30,992 bases of DNA from an uncultured Oscillospiraceae bacterium. Its GTDB lineage: Bacteria; Bacillota; Clostridia; Oscillospirales; Oscillospiraceae. Numbering within the stretch: the stretch's first letter is position 1; each line of letters opens with the position of its first letter. The stretch is taken from positions 1 to 30,992 of the forward strand of contig CAJTLK010000013.1 of assembly GCA_910577415.1 (NCBI GenBank). The letters are read 5' to 3'. Below, piece after piece: positions 1 through 6,978 of this stretch. Made by a program: the position numbers and the translations under genes. The notes beneath the pieces were generated by a model. The model saw only the letters and a list, made by a program, of their open reading frames with translations. It had not been told where the DNA came from and made no database searches.

Positions 1-1
1 C

Positions 2-1399
2 CTTGGCTACTTTATCGCTCCCGGTGTTATGGGCGTTCCCGGCGCGGCAACCAGCGGCCTTGCGTATACAGTAGGCCTGTTCCTGGTGAAGGCCGGCGGC
101 GCGGTCATCGACAACATGGCGATCCTGTTTGCCGTAGGCGTAGGCGTTGGTCTTTCCAAGGACAACGACGGCACCGGTGGTCTGGCCGCTCTGGTCTCCT
201 GGCTGATGATGACCACTCTGGTGGGCAACGCCGGGGCCATCGTTCCCGCTCTGGTGGAGAACGAGACCTGGGGTGTGGCCTATTCCAAGATCGCCAACCC
301 CTTCATCGGCATCCTGGCCGGTATCATTGGTTCCGCGTGCTACAACAAGTTCAAGGGTACCAAGCTGCCTGACGTACTTAGCTTCTTCTCCGGCAAGCGG
401 AGCGTGGCCATCGTCACCGGCGTTGTGTCCATCCTGGTCTCTGTGGTCCTGCTCTTCGCGTGGCCCATCATCTTCAGCGCCCTGGTGGCCGTGGGCAACG
501 CCATCATCAGCACCAAGTATGTGGGCGTGGGTATCTACGCCTTCCTGAACCGTCTGCTGATCCCCACCGGCCTGCACCACGCGCTGAACAACGTGTTCTG
601 GTTCGACACCATTGGCCTGGGCGACCTGACGGCCTACTGGAATCCCACCGGTGAGGTCGCTGCCAACGCCACCTGGTCCATCGGTATGTACATGGCCGGC
701 TTCTTCCCCACCATGATGTTCGGTATCCCGGGCGCGGCCCTGGCCATGATCCAGACCGCCAAGAGCAGCAAGAAGAAGTACGCCATTGGCATCGTGGGTT
801 CCGCCGCCCTGTGCGCTTTCATCTGCGGCGTGACTGAGCCCTTCGAGTTTGCCTTTATGTTCCTGGCTTTCCCGCTGTATGTGGTCTACTCTCTGCTCTA
901 CGGCATCTTCGCCGCTGTCACCACCGCTCTGGGCTTCCGCGCGGGCTTCATGTTCTCTGCGGGCGCCACCGACCTGCTTTTCTCTTCCGCTTTGCCCGCC
1001 GCTGCCAAGACCTGGCTCATCATCCCCCTGGGCATTGCGGCTTTCGTGATCTTCTACCTGGTGTTCCTGTTCGCCATCAAGGCGTGGAATCTGAAGACCC
1101 CGGGCCGTGAGGATGACGAGGACGAAGATGGCGAGATGAAGATCGAGCTGGCCAACAACGACTACACTGCCATGGCCAAGATCATTCTTGAGGGCCTGGG
1201 CGGCAAGGAGAACATTGCCGAGCTGGATCACTGCATCACCCGGCTGCGCCTGGAGGTAAAGGACAACCTGCAGGTGGACGAGAAGAAGATCAAGTCCTCT
1301 GGCATTTCCGGCATCATCCGTCCCAGTAAGACCGCCGTGCAGGTAGTAGTGGGACCCAAGGTCCAGTTCGTCTTTGATGAGATGAAGAAAATGATCTAA
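2..1399 (+). CDS. PTS sugar permease, EIIC-EIIB (GlcNAc/glucose family), 5' truncated
   Basis: Membrane permease of the phosphotransferase system that imports and phosphorylates a hexose, probably N-acetylglucosamine or glucose. The frame is open from the window edge, so the N-terminus is missing. Counting from the first in-frame ATG (position 29), the first ~350 residues are a hydrophobic EIIC domain with family features such as DNMAILFAVG, the TEPFEF motif and FSAGATD. After the linker NLKTPGRED, which also occurs in NagE-type permeases, comes a EIIB domain whose phospho-cysteine lies in DHCITRLRL (C402 in this count). No EIIA domain follows; the protein ends shortly after EIIB, so EIIA must come from elsewhere. 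The GlcNAc/glucose assignment is from motif memory. A strong terminator follows. Confidence 0.9.
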   Translation, partial: LGYFIAPGVMGVPGAATSGLAYTVGLFLVKAGGAVIDNMAILFAVGVGVGLSKDNDGTGGLAALVSWLMMTTLVGNAGAIVPALVENETWGVAYSKIANPFIGILAGIIGSACYNKFKGTKLPDVLSFFSGKRSVAIVTGVVSILVSVVLLFAWPIIFSALVAVGNAIISTKYVGVGIYAFLNRLLIPTGLHHALNNVFWFDTIGLGDLTAYWNPTGEVAANATWSIGMYMAGFFPTMMFGIPGAALAMIQTAKSSKKKYAIGIVGSAALCAFICGVTEPFEFAFMFLAFPLYVVYSLLYGIFAAVTTALGFRAGFMFSAGATDLLFSSALPAAAKTWLIIPLGIAAFVIFYLVFLFAIKAWNLKTPGREDDEDEDGEMKIELANNDYTAMAKIILEGLGGKENIAELDHCITRLRLEVKDNLQVDEKKIKSSGISGIIRPSKTAVQVVVGPKVQFVFDEMKKMI

Positions 1400-1440
1400 A
1401 GTGTTCACCTAAAACTGTGGCCCACACGGTTTGAATAACA

Positions 1441-1479
1441 AAAGGACCCGCCCCGGACGATCTGGGGCGGGTCCTTTTT
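1441..1479 (+). terminator. Rho-independent terminator after the PTS gene
   Basis: Perfect 14-bp stem, AAAGGACCCGCCCC (1441-1454) with GGGGCGGGTCCTTT (1464-1477), a 9-nt loop and a run of T at the 3' side. It lies 42 nt after the PTS stop and between convergent genes. Confidence 0.92.
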
Positions 1480-1523
1480 ACGGAAAACGACAGCGCTGAA
1501 TAGTTTACATAATTTGAGAACTA

Positions 1524-2333
1524 TCATATCCCCACCGTCAACCGGTGGGTGCGGGAGAACTTCTCTCCTGGGGGCAGGAGAAAAGCACCGGGGCGTTGGG
1601 CCAGGTCGTGCCCTGGGCCTACGAAGCCGCTCCACGGTTCGATGCATACAAAGCCGGGGACGCCTACCTTGCTCCAAATGAGGGTATAGGGGAAGCCCTG
1701 GGTGGTGACGCGCAGATACTTTCCCGTGTCCATCTCCTCCACCTGGATCCATTGAGACTTCAAACCGGGGAAGCAGATGCTGTCGTTGTCAAAGCTGTGG
1801 GAGTTCAGGGGAAAGGCGTCGCTGCCGTCAAGACTTTCCGGCTTTTCAAAGCGGATACAGTAGTCCTCCAGGACCCTGCCGGGAGTAAAGGGGCACATCA
1901 TACCGCAGTGGAAGCCCAGCTGCACCGGCATAGGGGAATCACTCTCGTTGACGGCGGTGCAGGTCGTGACTGCCGAGTTTCCTTCCAGGGTGTGGACGGT
2001 CTCGAAGGAAAAGGCCCAGGGGTAGGGCGCTCTTCCCGGCCAGTCAAAGCGGAAGGTCAACGTATCCGGGGCCTGGGATACCAGGGGGTGGTCGTGATCG
2101 CGGACAAAGCCGTGCTGAGGGACGTTTTCATAGGCCTTTCCCAGAGCCTCGATGCGGCCATCCTCGGGCTTGCCGCACCAGGGGAAGCATACCGGAGCGT
2201 GGCGCGGCCAGACCTCACTTGCGTCCCAGAGGAGCTTTACGCCGGGATCGGCTTTCCGCCGCAGGTCGCAAAGCTCCGCACCGTGGTCGGAGACCGTCAG
2301 GGTGAGAAGTGCATTTTCTATGGTGTAGTCCAT
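1524..2333 (-). CDS. aldose 1-epimerase family protein
   Basis: A 269-residue protein of the galactose-mutarotase-like superfamily, which interconverts alpha and beta anomers of sugars. Visible features are the N-terminal strand pattern (ENALLTLTVSDHGAEL), an HGFVRDH motif where mutarotases carry an active-site histidine, LGFHCGM where they have a second histidine, and the CIEPW motif near residue 235 that fits the catalytic glutamate region. It is slightly shorter than GalM and closer to the LacX/YeaD-like group. The ATG at 2331-2333 follows an AAAGG ribosome binding site. It lies downstream of ldh but has its own candidate promoter. The substrate is unknown; no sugar operon surrounds it. 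Confidence 0.85.
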   Translation of the reverse strand: MDYTIENALLTLTVSDHGAELCDLRRKADPGVKLLWDASEVWPRHAPVCFPWCGKPEDGRIEALGKAYENVPQHGFVRDHDHPLVSQAPDTLTFRFDWPGRAPYPWAFSFETVHTLEGNSAVTTCTAVNESDSPMPVQLGFHCGMMCPFTPGRVLEDYCIRFEKPESLDGSDAFPLNSHSFDNDSICFPGLKSQWIQVEEMDTGKYLRVTTQGFPYTLIWSKVGVPGFVCIEPWSGFVGPGHDLAQRPGAFLLPPGEKFSRTHRLTVGI

Positions 2334-2377
2334 GTAAAGCGCCGCCTTTCACATCAGAATTTTGATGGCTTGTCTCC

Positions 2378-2406
2378 ATTATAGAGAAAACGCCCCCGCT
2401 CCGCAA
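2378..2406 (-). promoter_or_regulatory. candidate sigma-A promoter for the aldose-epimerase gene
   Basis: On the minus strand: -35 TTGCGG (2401-2406), a 17-nt spacer and -10 TATAAT (2378-2383). The -35 lies inside the hairpin that terminates ldh, so the terminator and promoter overlap. Confidence 0.55.
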
Positions 2407-2424
2407 GGGGAGAGAGGGCGTTTT
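2387..2424 (-). terminator. terminator after ldh
   Basis: Hairpin with outer arms AAAACGCCC and GGGCGTTTT and a GC-rich inner stem around GCAA. Read on the minus strand it ends in TTTT and follows the ldh stop by about 20 nt. Confidence 0.8.
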
Positions 2425-2443
2425 GTAAGAAGGTGGGGAAATT

Positions 2444-3388
2444 TTACAGCCCGATGTCTGTGGCCACGGACTTCAAGGTCTCGGCAGATTTGCGGAAAGC
2501 CTCCCGCTCGCTGTCAGAAAGCTCGATCTCCAGCACCTTTTCCGCTCCGTCGCGGCCCACCACCGTGGGTACGCTCATACATAGTCCGTCCACGCCGTAG
2601 AGACCATCCAGGTAGGCGGACACCGGCAGCACCGAATGCTCATCCCGGACGATGCACTGGGAGATACGGGCCACCGCCGAGGCGATGCCGTAGTAGGTGG
2701 CCCCCTTCCTGTCGATGATCTCGTAGGCGGAATTTTTGACGCTCCGGTAGATGTCCCCAATGTCCCTGCGGTAGTCTGTGATGCCGTAAAGCCGGCAGAA
2801 GTGCTCGATCTCCACCCCAGAGATGTTGGCTCCGCTCCACACGGCCAGCTCACTGTCACCGTGCTCGCCAATAATGACGGCGTGGACGCTGCGGCTGTCC
2901 ACCCGGAAGTGGCGGCCCAGCAGATATTTGAGCCGGGCGGTGTCCAGTACGGTGCCCGAGCCGATGACCTGGTGGGGAGGAAGGCCGGAAAGCCGCTGGG
3001 CGGCCAGGGTCAGAATATCTACCGGGTTGGAGACCACCAGCAGGATGGCCTCCTTGGTATACTTTACGATCTCCGGAATGATGGAGCGGAAAATGCCTAC
3101 GTTTTTCTTTACCAGGTCCAGCCGGGTCTCTCCCGGCTTCTGATTGGCCCCGGCGGTGATGACCACCAGGGCGCAGTCTGTAAGGTCGGAATAGTCCCCG
3201 GCGTAAATTTTCATGGGCCGGGAGAAGGGCAGACCGTGGGAGATGTCCATGGCCTCCCCCTCGGCTTTGGCACGGTTGACGTCGATAAGGACCATTTCGG
3301 AAAAAATACCGGTGCGCATCATGGAGTAGGCGGTGGCGGAGCCTACGAAGCCACAGCCGATAACGGCGGTTTTTTGAATGTTGACCAT
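2444..3388 (-). CDS. ldh: L-lactate dehydrogenase
   Basis: NAD-dependent enzyme reducing pyruvate to L-lactate in fermentation; 314 residues, the usual length. The N-terminal Rossmann motif is GCGFVGSA (11-18). Catalytic residues are visible: Arg89 in NQKPGETR, Asp149 and Arg152 in LDTAR, His176 in GEHGDSE, and Thr231. Gln83 sits where lactate dehydrogenases have Gln102 (malate dehydrogenases have Arg), supporting lactate specificity. His169 matches the conserved His188 of the fructose-1,6-bisphosphate site, while the usual Arg173 is Lys154 here. The start was set at 3388 because it has an AAAGGGG ribosome binding site; the upstream in-frame ATG would add 26 atypical residues. It is divergent from the metal-resistance operon. 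Confidence 0.95.
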   Translation of the reverse strand: MVNIQKTAVIGCGFVGSATAYSMMRTGIFSEMVLIDVNRAKAEGEAMDISHGLPFSRPMKIYAGDYSDLTDCALVVITAGANQKPGETRLDLVKKNVGIFRSIIPEIVKYTKEAILLVVSNPVDILTLAAQRLSGLPPHQVIGSGTVLDTARLKYLLGRHFRVDSRSVHAVIIGEHGDSELAVWSGANISGVEIEHFCRLYGITDYRRDIGDIYRSVKNSAYEIIDRKGATYYGIASAVARISQCIVRDEHSVLPVSAYLDGLYGVDGLCMSVPTVVGRDGAEKVLEIELSDSEREAFRKSAETLKSVATDIGL

Positions 3389-3459
3389 AGACAAGACCCC
3401 TTTCAATGATTTCCCTGTCAGTATCTCCCCGGCAGAGAAAAATATTTTTTCAAAGACGG

Positions 3460-3488
3460 TTGACAATGGGAGGGAGGGAGTGTATAAT
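3460..3488 (+). promoter_or_regulatory. consensus sigma-A promoter of the metal-resistance operon
   Basis: Exact consensus: -35 TTGACA (3460-3465), a 17-nt spacer, -10 TATAAT (3483-3488). The operator overlaps the -10, so the promoter would be strong but repressible. Confidence 0.9.
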
Positions 3489-3518
3489 GAACATATGAAC
3501 AGATATTCATATGTTCAT
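3487..3518 (+). promoter_or_regulatory. ArsR/SmtB-type operator (inverted repeat)
   Basis: Imperfect inverted repeat centred between 3502 and 3503: AACATATGAACA, GA, TATTCATATGTT. The 12-2-12 form with one mismatch fits the known operator of SmtB/CadC/ZiaR regulators. The symmetry extends to 15-bp arms (3487-3501 and 3504-3518). It overlaps the -10 and the start-site region, so bound repressor should block transcription until zinc or cadmium releases it. Confidence 0.88.
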
Positions 3519-3533
3519 AAAGGAGGAGCTCAG

Positions 3534-3938
3534 ATGGAAAAAGAAAAGGAAGAACTCCAAGAAAGAAAAGGACCTGGACTTTCCTGCCGGGAGGACCCGT
3601 ACGGTGAGGAGGGACACGACCATTCTCAGGCGGTGGCGCGGGTAAGTGCGGAGCTGCCAGAGGACGATATCCTCTATGATCTGGCCGACCTGTTCCGCAT
3701 TTTTGCCGATTCCAATCGGATCAAAATTCTGTACGCTCTCTATGAATCAGAGCTGTGCGTAGGGGCCATAGCCCAGATCGCCGGCATGAGCCAATCGGCG
3801 GTGTCCCATCAGCTCCGGGCGTTGAAGCAGTCTAAGCTGGTGAAATACCGACGGGAGGGGAAGACCATCTACTACTCCCTGGCCGACGACCATGTGGTGA
3901 CGATCCTCGCCCAGGGGATGGAGCATATCGAAGAATAA
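3534..3938 (+). CDS. ArsR/SmtB-family metal-sensing repressor
   Basis: A 134-residue winged-helix repressor predicted to control its own operon by dissociating from DNA when it binds metal. The recognition region is MSQSAVSHQLRALK (85-98). The C-terminal helix has D118, H120, H131 and E134 in the exact DxH-x10-HxxE spacing of the alpha-5 zinc site of SmtB/CzrA. The alpha-3 site is incomplete: ELCVG has one cysteine (C75) where CadC has CxC. The N-terminus adds C18 and a HDH motif (28-30). Together these favour zinc, with cadmium or cobalt possible. AGGAGG at 3521-3526 fixes this ATG over the longer frame. The HMA gene starts 15 nt after its stop. Confidence 0.93.
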   Translation: MEKEKEELQERKGPGLSCREDPYGEEGHDHSQAVARVSAELPEDDILYDLADLFRIFADSNRIKILYALYESELCVGAIAQIAGMSQSAVSHQLRALKQSKLVKYRREGKTIYYSLADDHVVTILAQGMEHIEE

Positions 3939-3953
3939 GAGGAGGATATCGAG

Positions 3954-4178
3954 ATGAAAAAGAAATTTGACCTGATCGACCTGGACTGCGCCAACTGCGC
4001 CGCCAAGATGGAGGACGCCGTCAGCAAGCTCCCCGGCGTGACCGCCGCCAGCGTCAGCTTTATCCAGCAGAAGATGACCATTGAGGCCGCCGACGGTGTG
4101 GACTTTGACGCGCTGATGAAGGAAGTCGTAAAGACCTGTAAAAAGGTGGAGCCGGACTGTGAGATCGTACTGAAATGA
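3954..4178 (+). CDS. heavy-metal-associated (HMA) domain protein, probable metallochaperone
   Basis: A 74-residue free-standing HMA domain of ferredoxin-like fold. The metal-binding loop is DCANCAAKME with C12 and C15; the neighbouring D11 is common in Zn/Cd-type HMA domains. It has no membrane segment. A GAGGAGG ribosome binding site precedes the ATG. It lies between the repressor and a P-type ATPase that lacks its own N-terminal HMA domain. I infer that it acts in trans, delivering or sensing cytosolic zinc/cadmium for the pump. Family assignment is firm; the metal is inferred. Confidence 0.9.
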   Translation: MKKKFDLIDLDCANCAAKMEDAVSKLPGVTAASVSFIQQKMTIEAADGVDFDALMKEVVKTCKKVEPDCEIVLK

Positions 4179-4191
4179 GTAAGTGAGTTCT

Positions 4192-6045
4192 ATGAGCAAA
4201 AAGCAGAAAAAGACCCTGGGGCGGATAGTGGCTGCCGGAGTGCTTTTTGTCGCCATTATCGCCGTACTGGCCTTTGTTTCCGTTCCCGGCTGGGGAGAAC
4301 TGGCACTTTACCTTGTCCCCTATTTCGTCATCGGCGGGGACATTCTCTGGAAGGCCCTCCGCAACATCGTCCACGGTCAGGTCTTTGACGAAAACTTCCT
4401 TATGGCCCTGGCCACTGTGGGTGCCATTGTCATCGGAGAATATCCCGAGGCGGTCTTCGTCATGCTGTTCTATCAGGTGGGCGAGTTCTTCCAGAGCTGG
4501 GCGGTGGGCAAGTCACGGGCCTCTATCGCGGCGCTGATGGATATCCGCCCTGACAGCGCCAACGTGGAGCGGGATGGAGAGGTCACAGAGGTGGACCCCG
4601 ACGAGGTGGCGGTGGGGGAGACCATCGTGATCCGCCCCGGCGAACGGGTGCCCATTGACGGCGTGGTGTTGGAGGGGAATTCCAGCTTGAACACCGCTGC
4701 CCTCACCGGCGAGGCCCTGCCCCGTGACGTGGAGCCGGGAGGCGACGTGATCTCGGGCTGTGTGAACCTCACCGGGCTGCTCCGGGTACGCACCACCAAG
4801 GAGTTTGGGGAGTCCACCGTGGCGAAAATTTTGGACCTTGTGGAAAACTCCACGGCAAAGAAGGCCCGGAAGGAGCAGTTTATCACCCGATTTGCCAAGT
4901 GGTATACCCCGGCAGTGGTCATTGGGGCCGCGGCGCTGGCAGTCATCCCCTCTCTCTTTGACGGGGCGTGGTCCAAGTGGGTCTACCAGGCCCTCACCTT
5001 TCTGGTCATCTCCTGTCCCTGCGCCCTGGTGATCTCGGTTCCCCTGAGCTTTTTCGGCGGTATCGGCGCCGAGTCCCGGATTGGCGTGCTGGTCAAGGGC
5101 AGTAACTATCTGGAGGCCCTGGCGAAAGCCGAGACAATAGTCTTTGATAAGACAGGCACCCTGACGCGGGGAGTATTCAATGTTACAGCTATCCACCCGG
5201 AGAAGTATACCGAGGCGCAGCTTTTGGAGACCGCCGCCCTGGCCGAGAGCTGGTCGAGCCACCCCATCGCCCGCTCTCTCCGGGACGCCTATAACCATGA
5301 CGTGGACGACAGCCGTGTGGGCAATGTGGCGGAGATCGCCGGACGGGGGGTCAAGGCTGATGTAGATGGAGTGACCGTCTATGTGGGCAACGAAAAGCTC
5401 ATGGCCGACTGCGGTGTGGACTGGCACCCCTGCCACAAGGTGGGCACCACCGTCCATGTGGCGGTGGAGGGGGAGTATTTGGGCCACATCGTCATCTCCG
5501 ATGAGGTAAAGCCCGACGCGGCGGAGGCCATCCGGGCGCTGAAGACCGCCGGGGTGAAGAGGACCGTTATGCTCACCGGAGATGCCCCCGCCGTGGGCGA
5601 GGCGGTAGGGAAGGAACTGGGCCTGGACGAGGTCCACGCCGGTTTGCTCCCCGCCGACAAGGTCGACCAGGTAGAGAAGCTGCTGGAGAAAAAGTCTCCT
5701 GGAGGGATCCTTTGCTTTGTGGGCGACGGCATCAACGACGCCCCGGTGCTCTCCCGCTCTGATGTGGGGATCGCCATGGGGGAGCTGGGCAGCGACGCCG
5801 CCATTGAGGCCGCCGACGTGGTGCTCATGGATGACAAGCCCTCTAAACTGGCTCAGGCCATTGCCGTTGCCCGCCGGACGGTGGCCATCGCCAACCAGAA
5901 TATCGTTTTTGCCCTTGGCGTGAAGGCAATCATCCTCCTGATGGGCGTGATGGGCCGGGCCAACATGTGGCTGGGAGTTTTTGCCGATGTGGGGGTCAGC
6001 GTCATCGCCATTTTGAACGCCACAAGGGCAATGAAGACGTATTGA
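4192..6045 (+). CDS. heavy-metal P1B-type ATPase (Zn/Cd/Pb exporter)
   Basis: Membrane ATPase exporting divalent heavy metals; 617 residues from this ATG. Family landmarks are in order: actuator motif TGEA near 170, metal-channel motif CPC (275-277), phosphorylation motif DKTGT with D319, the SSHPIA motif with H357-P358, and GDGINDAP (from 511). The CPC with the ZntA/CadA-like tail and the operon's zinc-type regulator point to Zn/Cd rather than copper. No N-terminal HMA domain is present; the preceding gene supplies it separately. A GTG at 4183 is an alternative start adding three residues; neither has a strong ribosome binding site, so translation may be coupled to the HMA gene 13 nt upstream. 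Confidence 0.93.
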   Translation: MSKKQKKTLGRIVAAGVLFVAIIAVLAFVSVPGWGELALYLVPYFVIGGDILWKALRNIVHGQVFDENFLMALATVGAIVIGEYPEAVFVMLFYQVGEFFQSWAVGKSRASIAALMDIRPDSANVERDGEVTEVDPDEVAVGETIVIRPGERVPIDGVVLEGNSSLNTAALTGEALPRDVEPGGDVISGCVNLTGLLRVRTTKEFGESTVAKILDLVENSTAKKARKEQFITRFAKWYTPAVVIGAAALAVIPSLFDGAWSKWVYQALTFLVISCPCALVISVPLSFFGGIGAESRIGVLVKGSNYLEALAKAETIVFDKTGTLTRGVFNVTAIHPEKYTEAQLLETAALAESWSSHPIARSLRDAYNHDVDDSRVGNVAEIAGRGVKADVDGVTVYVGNEKLMADCGVDWHPCHKVGTTVHVAVEGEYLGHIVISDEVKPDAAEAIRALKTAGVKRTVMLTGDAPAVGEAVGKELGLDEVHAGLLPADKVDQVEKLLEKKSPGGILCFVGDGINDAPVLSRSDVGIAMGELGSDAAIEAADVVLMDDKPSKLAQAIAVARRTVAIANQNIVFALGVKAIILLMGVMGRANMWLGVFADVGVSVIAILNATRAMKTY

Positions 6046-6048
6046 TGT

Positions 6049-6095
6049 AGAAATCTGGGGGCATTCTTTGTCACAAAGAATGCCCCCAGATTTCT
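6049..6095. repeat. perfect 22-bp inverted repeat, palindromic element copy A
   Basis: Two 22-nt arms (6049-6070 and 6074-6095) match perfectly around the loop TCA. The core is GGGGGCATTCTTTG with CAAAGAATGCCCCC. It lies 4 nt after the ATPase stop and before the convergent gene. No T-tract follows, so it is not a standard terminator, though it could block transcription or protect RNA ends on both sides. Related palindromes lie at 6870-6911 and nearby. Confidence 0.85.
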
Positions 6096-6113
6096 GCCGC
6101 TTCGGGATCACTT

Positions 6114-6398
6114 TTACCCAAAATCATGTCGGGAGGTGTTCAGGCCAATTTTCTCCAGCCGCTCAATGATCTTATCCACGCAGTGGAAATCATTCAGCTC
6201 TTCCCGATTCAAGATCGCCACGATGTCCACCAGGAATTTTTCCGCGTCACTTTTGACTCGGTCCGTCAGGGCCGTTTTGTCCAGTGTTTTTTTGTGGCTT
6301 AAGAGCATCCACCCCAGGGCCTGGGCCAGCATATCCTCTTCCTTTTTCAGTCTGAATGATTCATATTCCTGGTGTGCCAGGTCGCAGATGGCAAACAT
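6114..6398 (-). CDS. hypothetical protein, divergent from the Xre regulator
   Basis: A 94-residue protein that I do not recognise. It is soluble, rich in charged residues and probably all-helical, with two likely helical stretches (about 5-35 and 45-85) and no signal peptide or membrane segment. The start at 6398 is fixed by AGGAGG 6 nt upstream; a longer frame would add 15 residues without such a site. It is transcribed away from the Xre gene from a candidate promoter whose -10 lies inside a TTGTATCAC box. A regulator target, an antitoxin-like partner or a small prophage-remnant gene are all possible. Confidence 0.7.
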   Translation of the reverse strand: MFAICDLAHQEYESFRLKKEEDMLAQALGWMLLSHKKTLDKTALTDRVKSDAEKFLVDIVAILNREELNDFHCVDKIIERLEKIGLNTSRHDFG

Positions 6399-6409
6399 AA
6401 AATTCCTCC

Positions 6410-6482
6410 TTGTATCACTTTTACAACCGATTGTATCACACACTCAGCATAAAATCAATGCGAAGTGCAAAAAGTGATACAA
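6410..6482. promoter_or_regulatory. divergent control region with three TTGTATCAC boxes
   Basis: TTGTATCACTTTT (6410-6422) and its exact reverse complement AAAAGTGATACAA (6470-6482) form an inverted pair around the region; a third box, TTGTATCAC, lies at 6431-6439. On the minus strand TTGATT (6453-6458), a 17-nt spacer and TACAAT (6430-6435) form a promoter for the hypothetical gene, and the middle box covers its -10. I infer operators for the adjacent Xre protein. Confidence 0.65.
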
Positions 6483-6495
6483 CGGTGGTGATGCT

Positions 6496-6747
6496 ATGCC
6501 GAAGCCAAGGACGGAGACTGGTGCGAAAAATCTGATTGGAGAGCGGCTCAAGCTGTTGCGGGAGCGGGAAAAGCTCTCCCAACGTGGTCTGGCCCACCAG
6601 TTTCAGCTTATAGGTGTGGACATAGACAAAAACGTTATTACTCGCATTGAGACAAATAAACGCTATGTGACCGATATGGAACTGCAAGCTATCGCGAGGA
6701 TTTTTCACGTCTCCTATGAATATCTCATTGATGGGATCGAAACATAA
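6496..6747 (+). CDS. Xre-family helix-turn-helix regulator
   Basis: An 83-residue DNA-binding protein, little more than one HTH domain. The helices run from about residue 14 (IGERLKLLRE) through LSQRGLAHQF, and ITRIETNKR fits the end of the recognition helix. The tail IARIFHVSYEYLIDG is typical of Xre/Cro proteins. A GGTGGTG ribosome binding site lies 5 nt before the ATG. It is divergent from the 94-residue gene across 97 nt carrying three repeated boxes, which suggests that it represses itself, its neighbour or both. It is followed by its own terminator. Confidence 0.88.
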   Translation: MPKPRTETGAKNLIGERLKLLREREKLSQRGLAHQFQLIGVDIDKNVITRIETNKRYVTDMELQAIARIFHVSYEYLIDGIET

Positions 6748-6785
6748 AGCCCCCCCGGAATGCTCCGGGGGGGTTCCTTTTTGCC
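6748..6785 (+). terminator. terminator after the Xre gene
   Basis: Perfect 10-bp stem CCCCCCCGGA (6750-6759) with TCCGGGGGGG (6764-6773), loop ATGC, followed by TTCCTTTTT. Confidence 0.9.
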
Positions 6786-6965
6786 TGCCGCAGCGGCAGG
6801 GGAATCATGCAGGGAGATTCTTTACGGTCAAAGAACACTGTCAGTTCCCGCCTCTGAGGGGGTGGCAGACCTTTGGGGACATTCTTTGCCCCAAAGAATG
6901 CCCCCAAAAGGCCATCTCCACCACTATGGTGGGGAGATATATTGGCTATTCTTGACATCAAGAAT
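6784..6965. repeat. cluster of small palindromes related to copy A
   Basis: About 200 nt between the Xre terminator and the antiporter gene hold no gene but a row of hairpins. They are CCTGCCGC/GCGGCAGG (6784-6800), TTCTTT/AAAGAA (6818-6835), a ~19-bp hairpin with core CATTCTTTG/CAAAGAATG (6870-6911), an imperfect ATCTCC stem (6913-6938) and ATTCTTG/CAAGAAT (6948-6965). The 6870-6911 hairpin shares its core with the 6049-6095 palindrome. None is followed by a T-tract. Confidence 0.7.
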
Positions 6966-6978
6966 GGGCCTCCGGGGC

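Noticed and set aside
4513..6111. Long antisense open frame (532 codons) opposite the P-type ATPase
   Set aside because: Its translation has no domain-like pattern and it mirrors a real gene; GC-rich third positions on the opposite strand remove stop codons.
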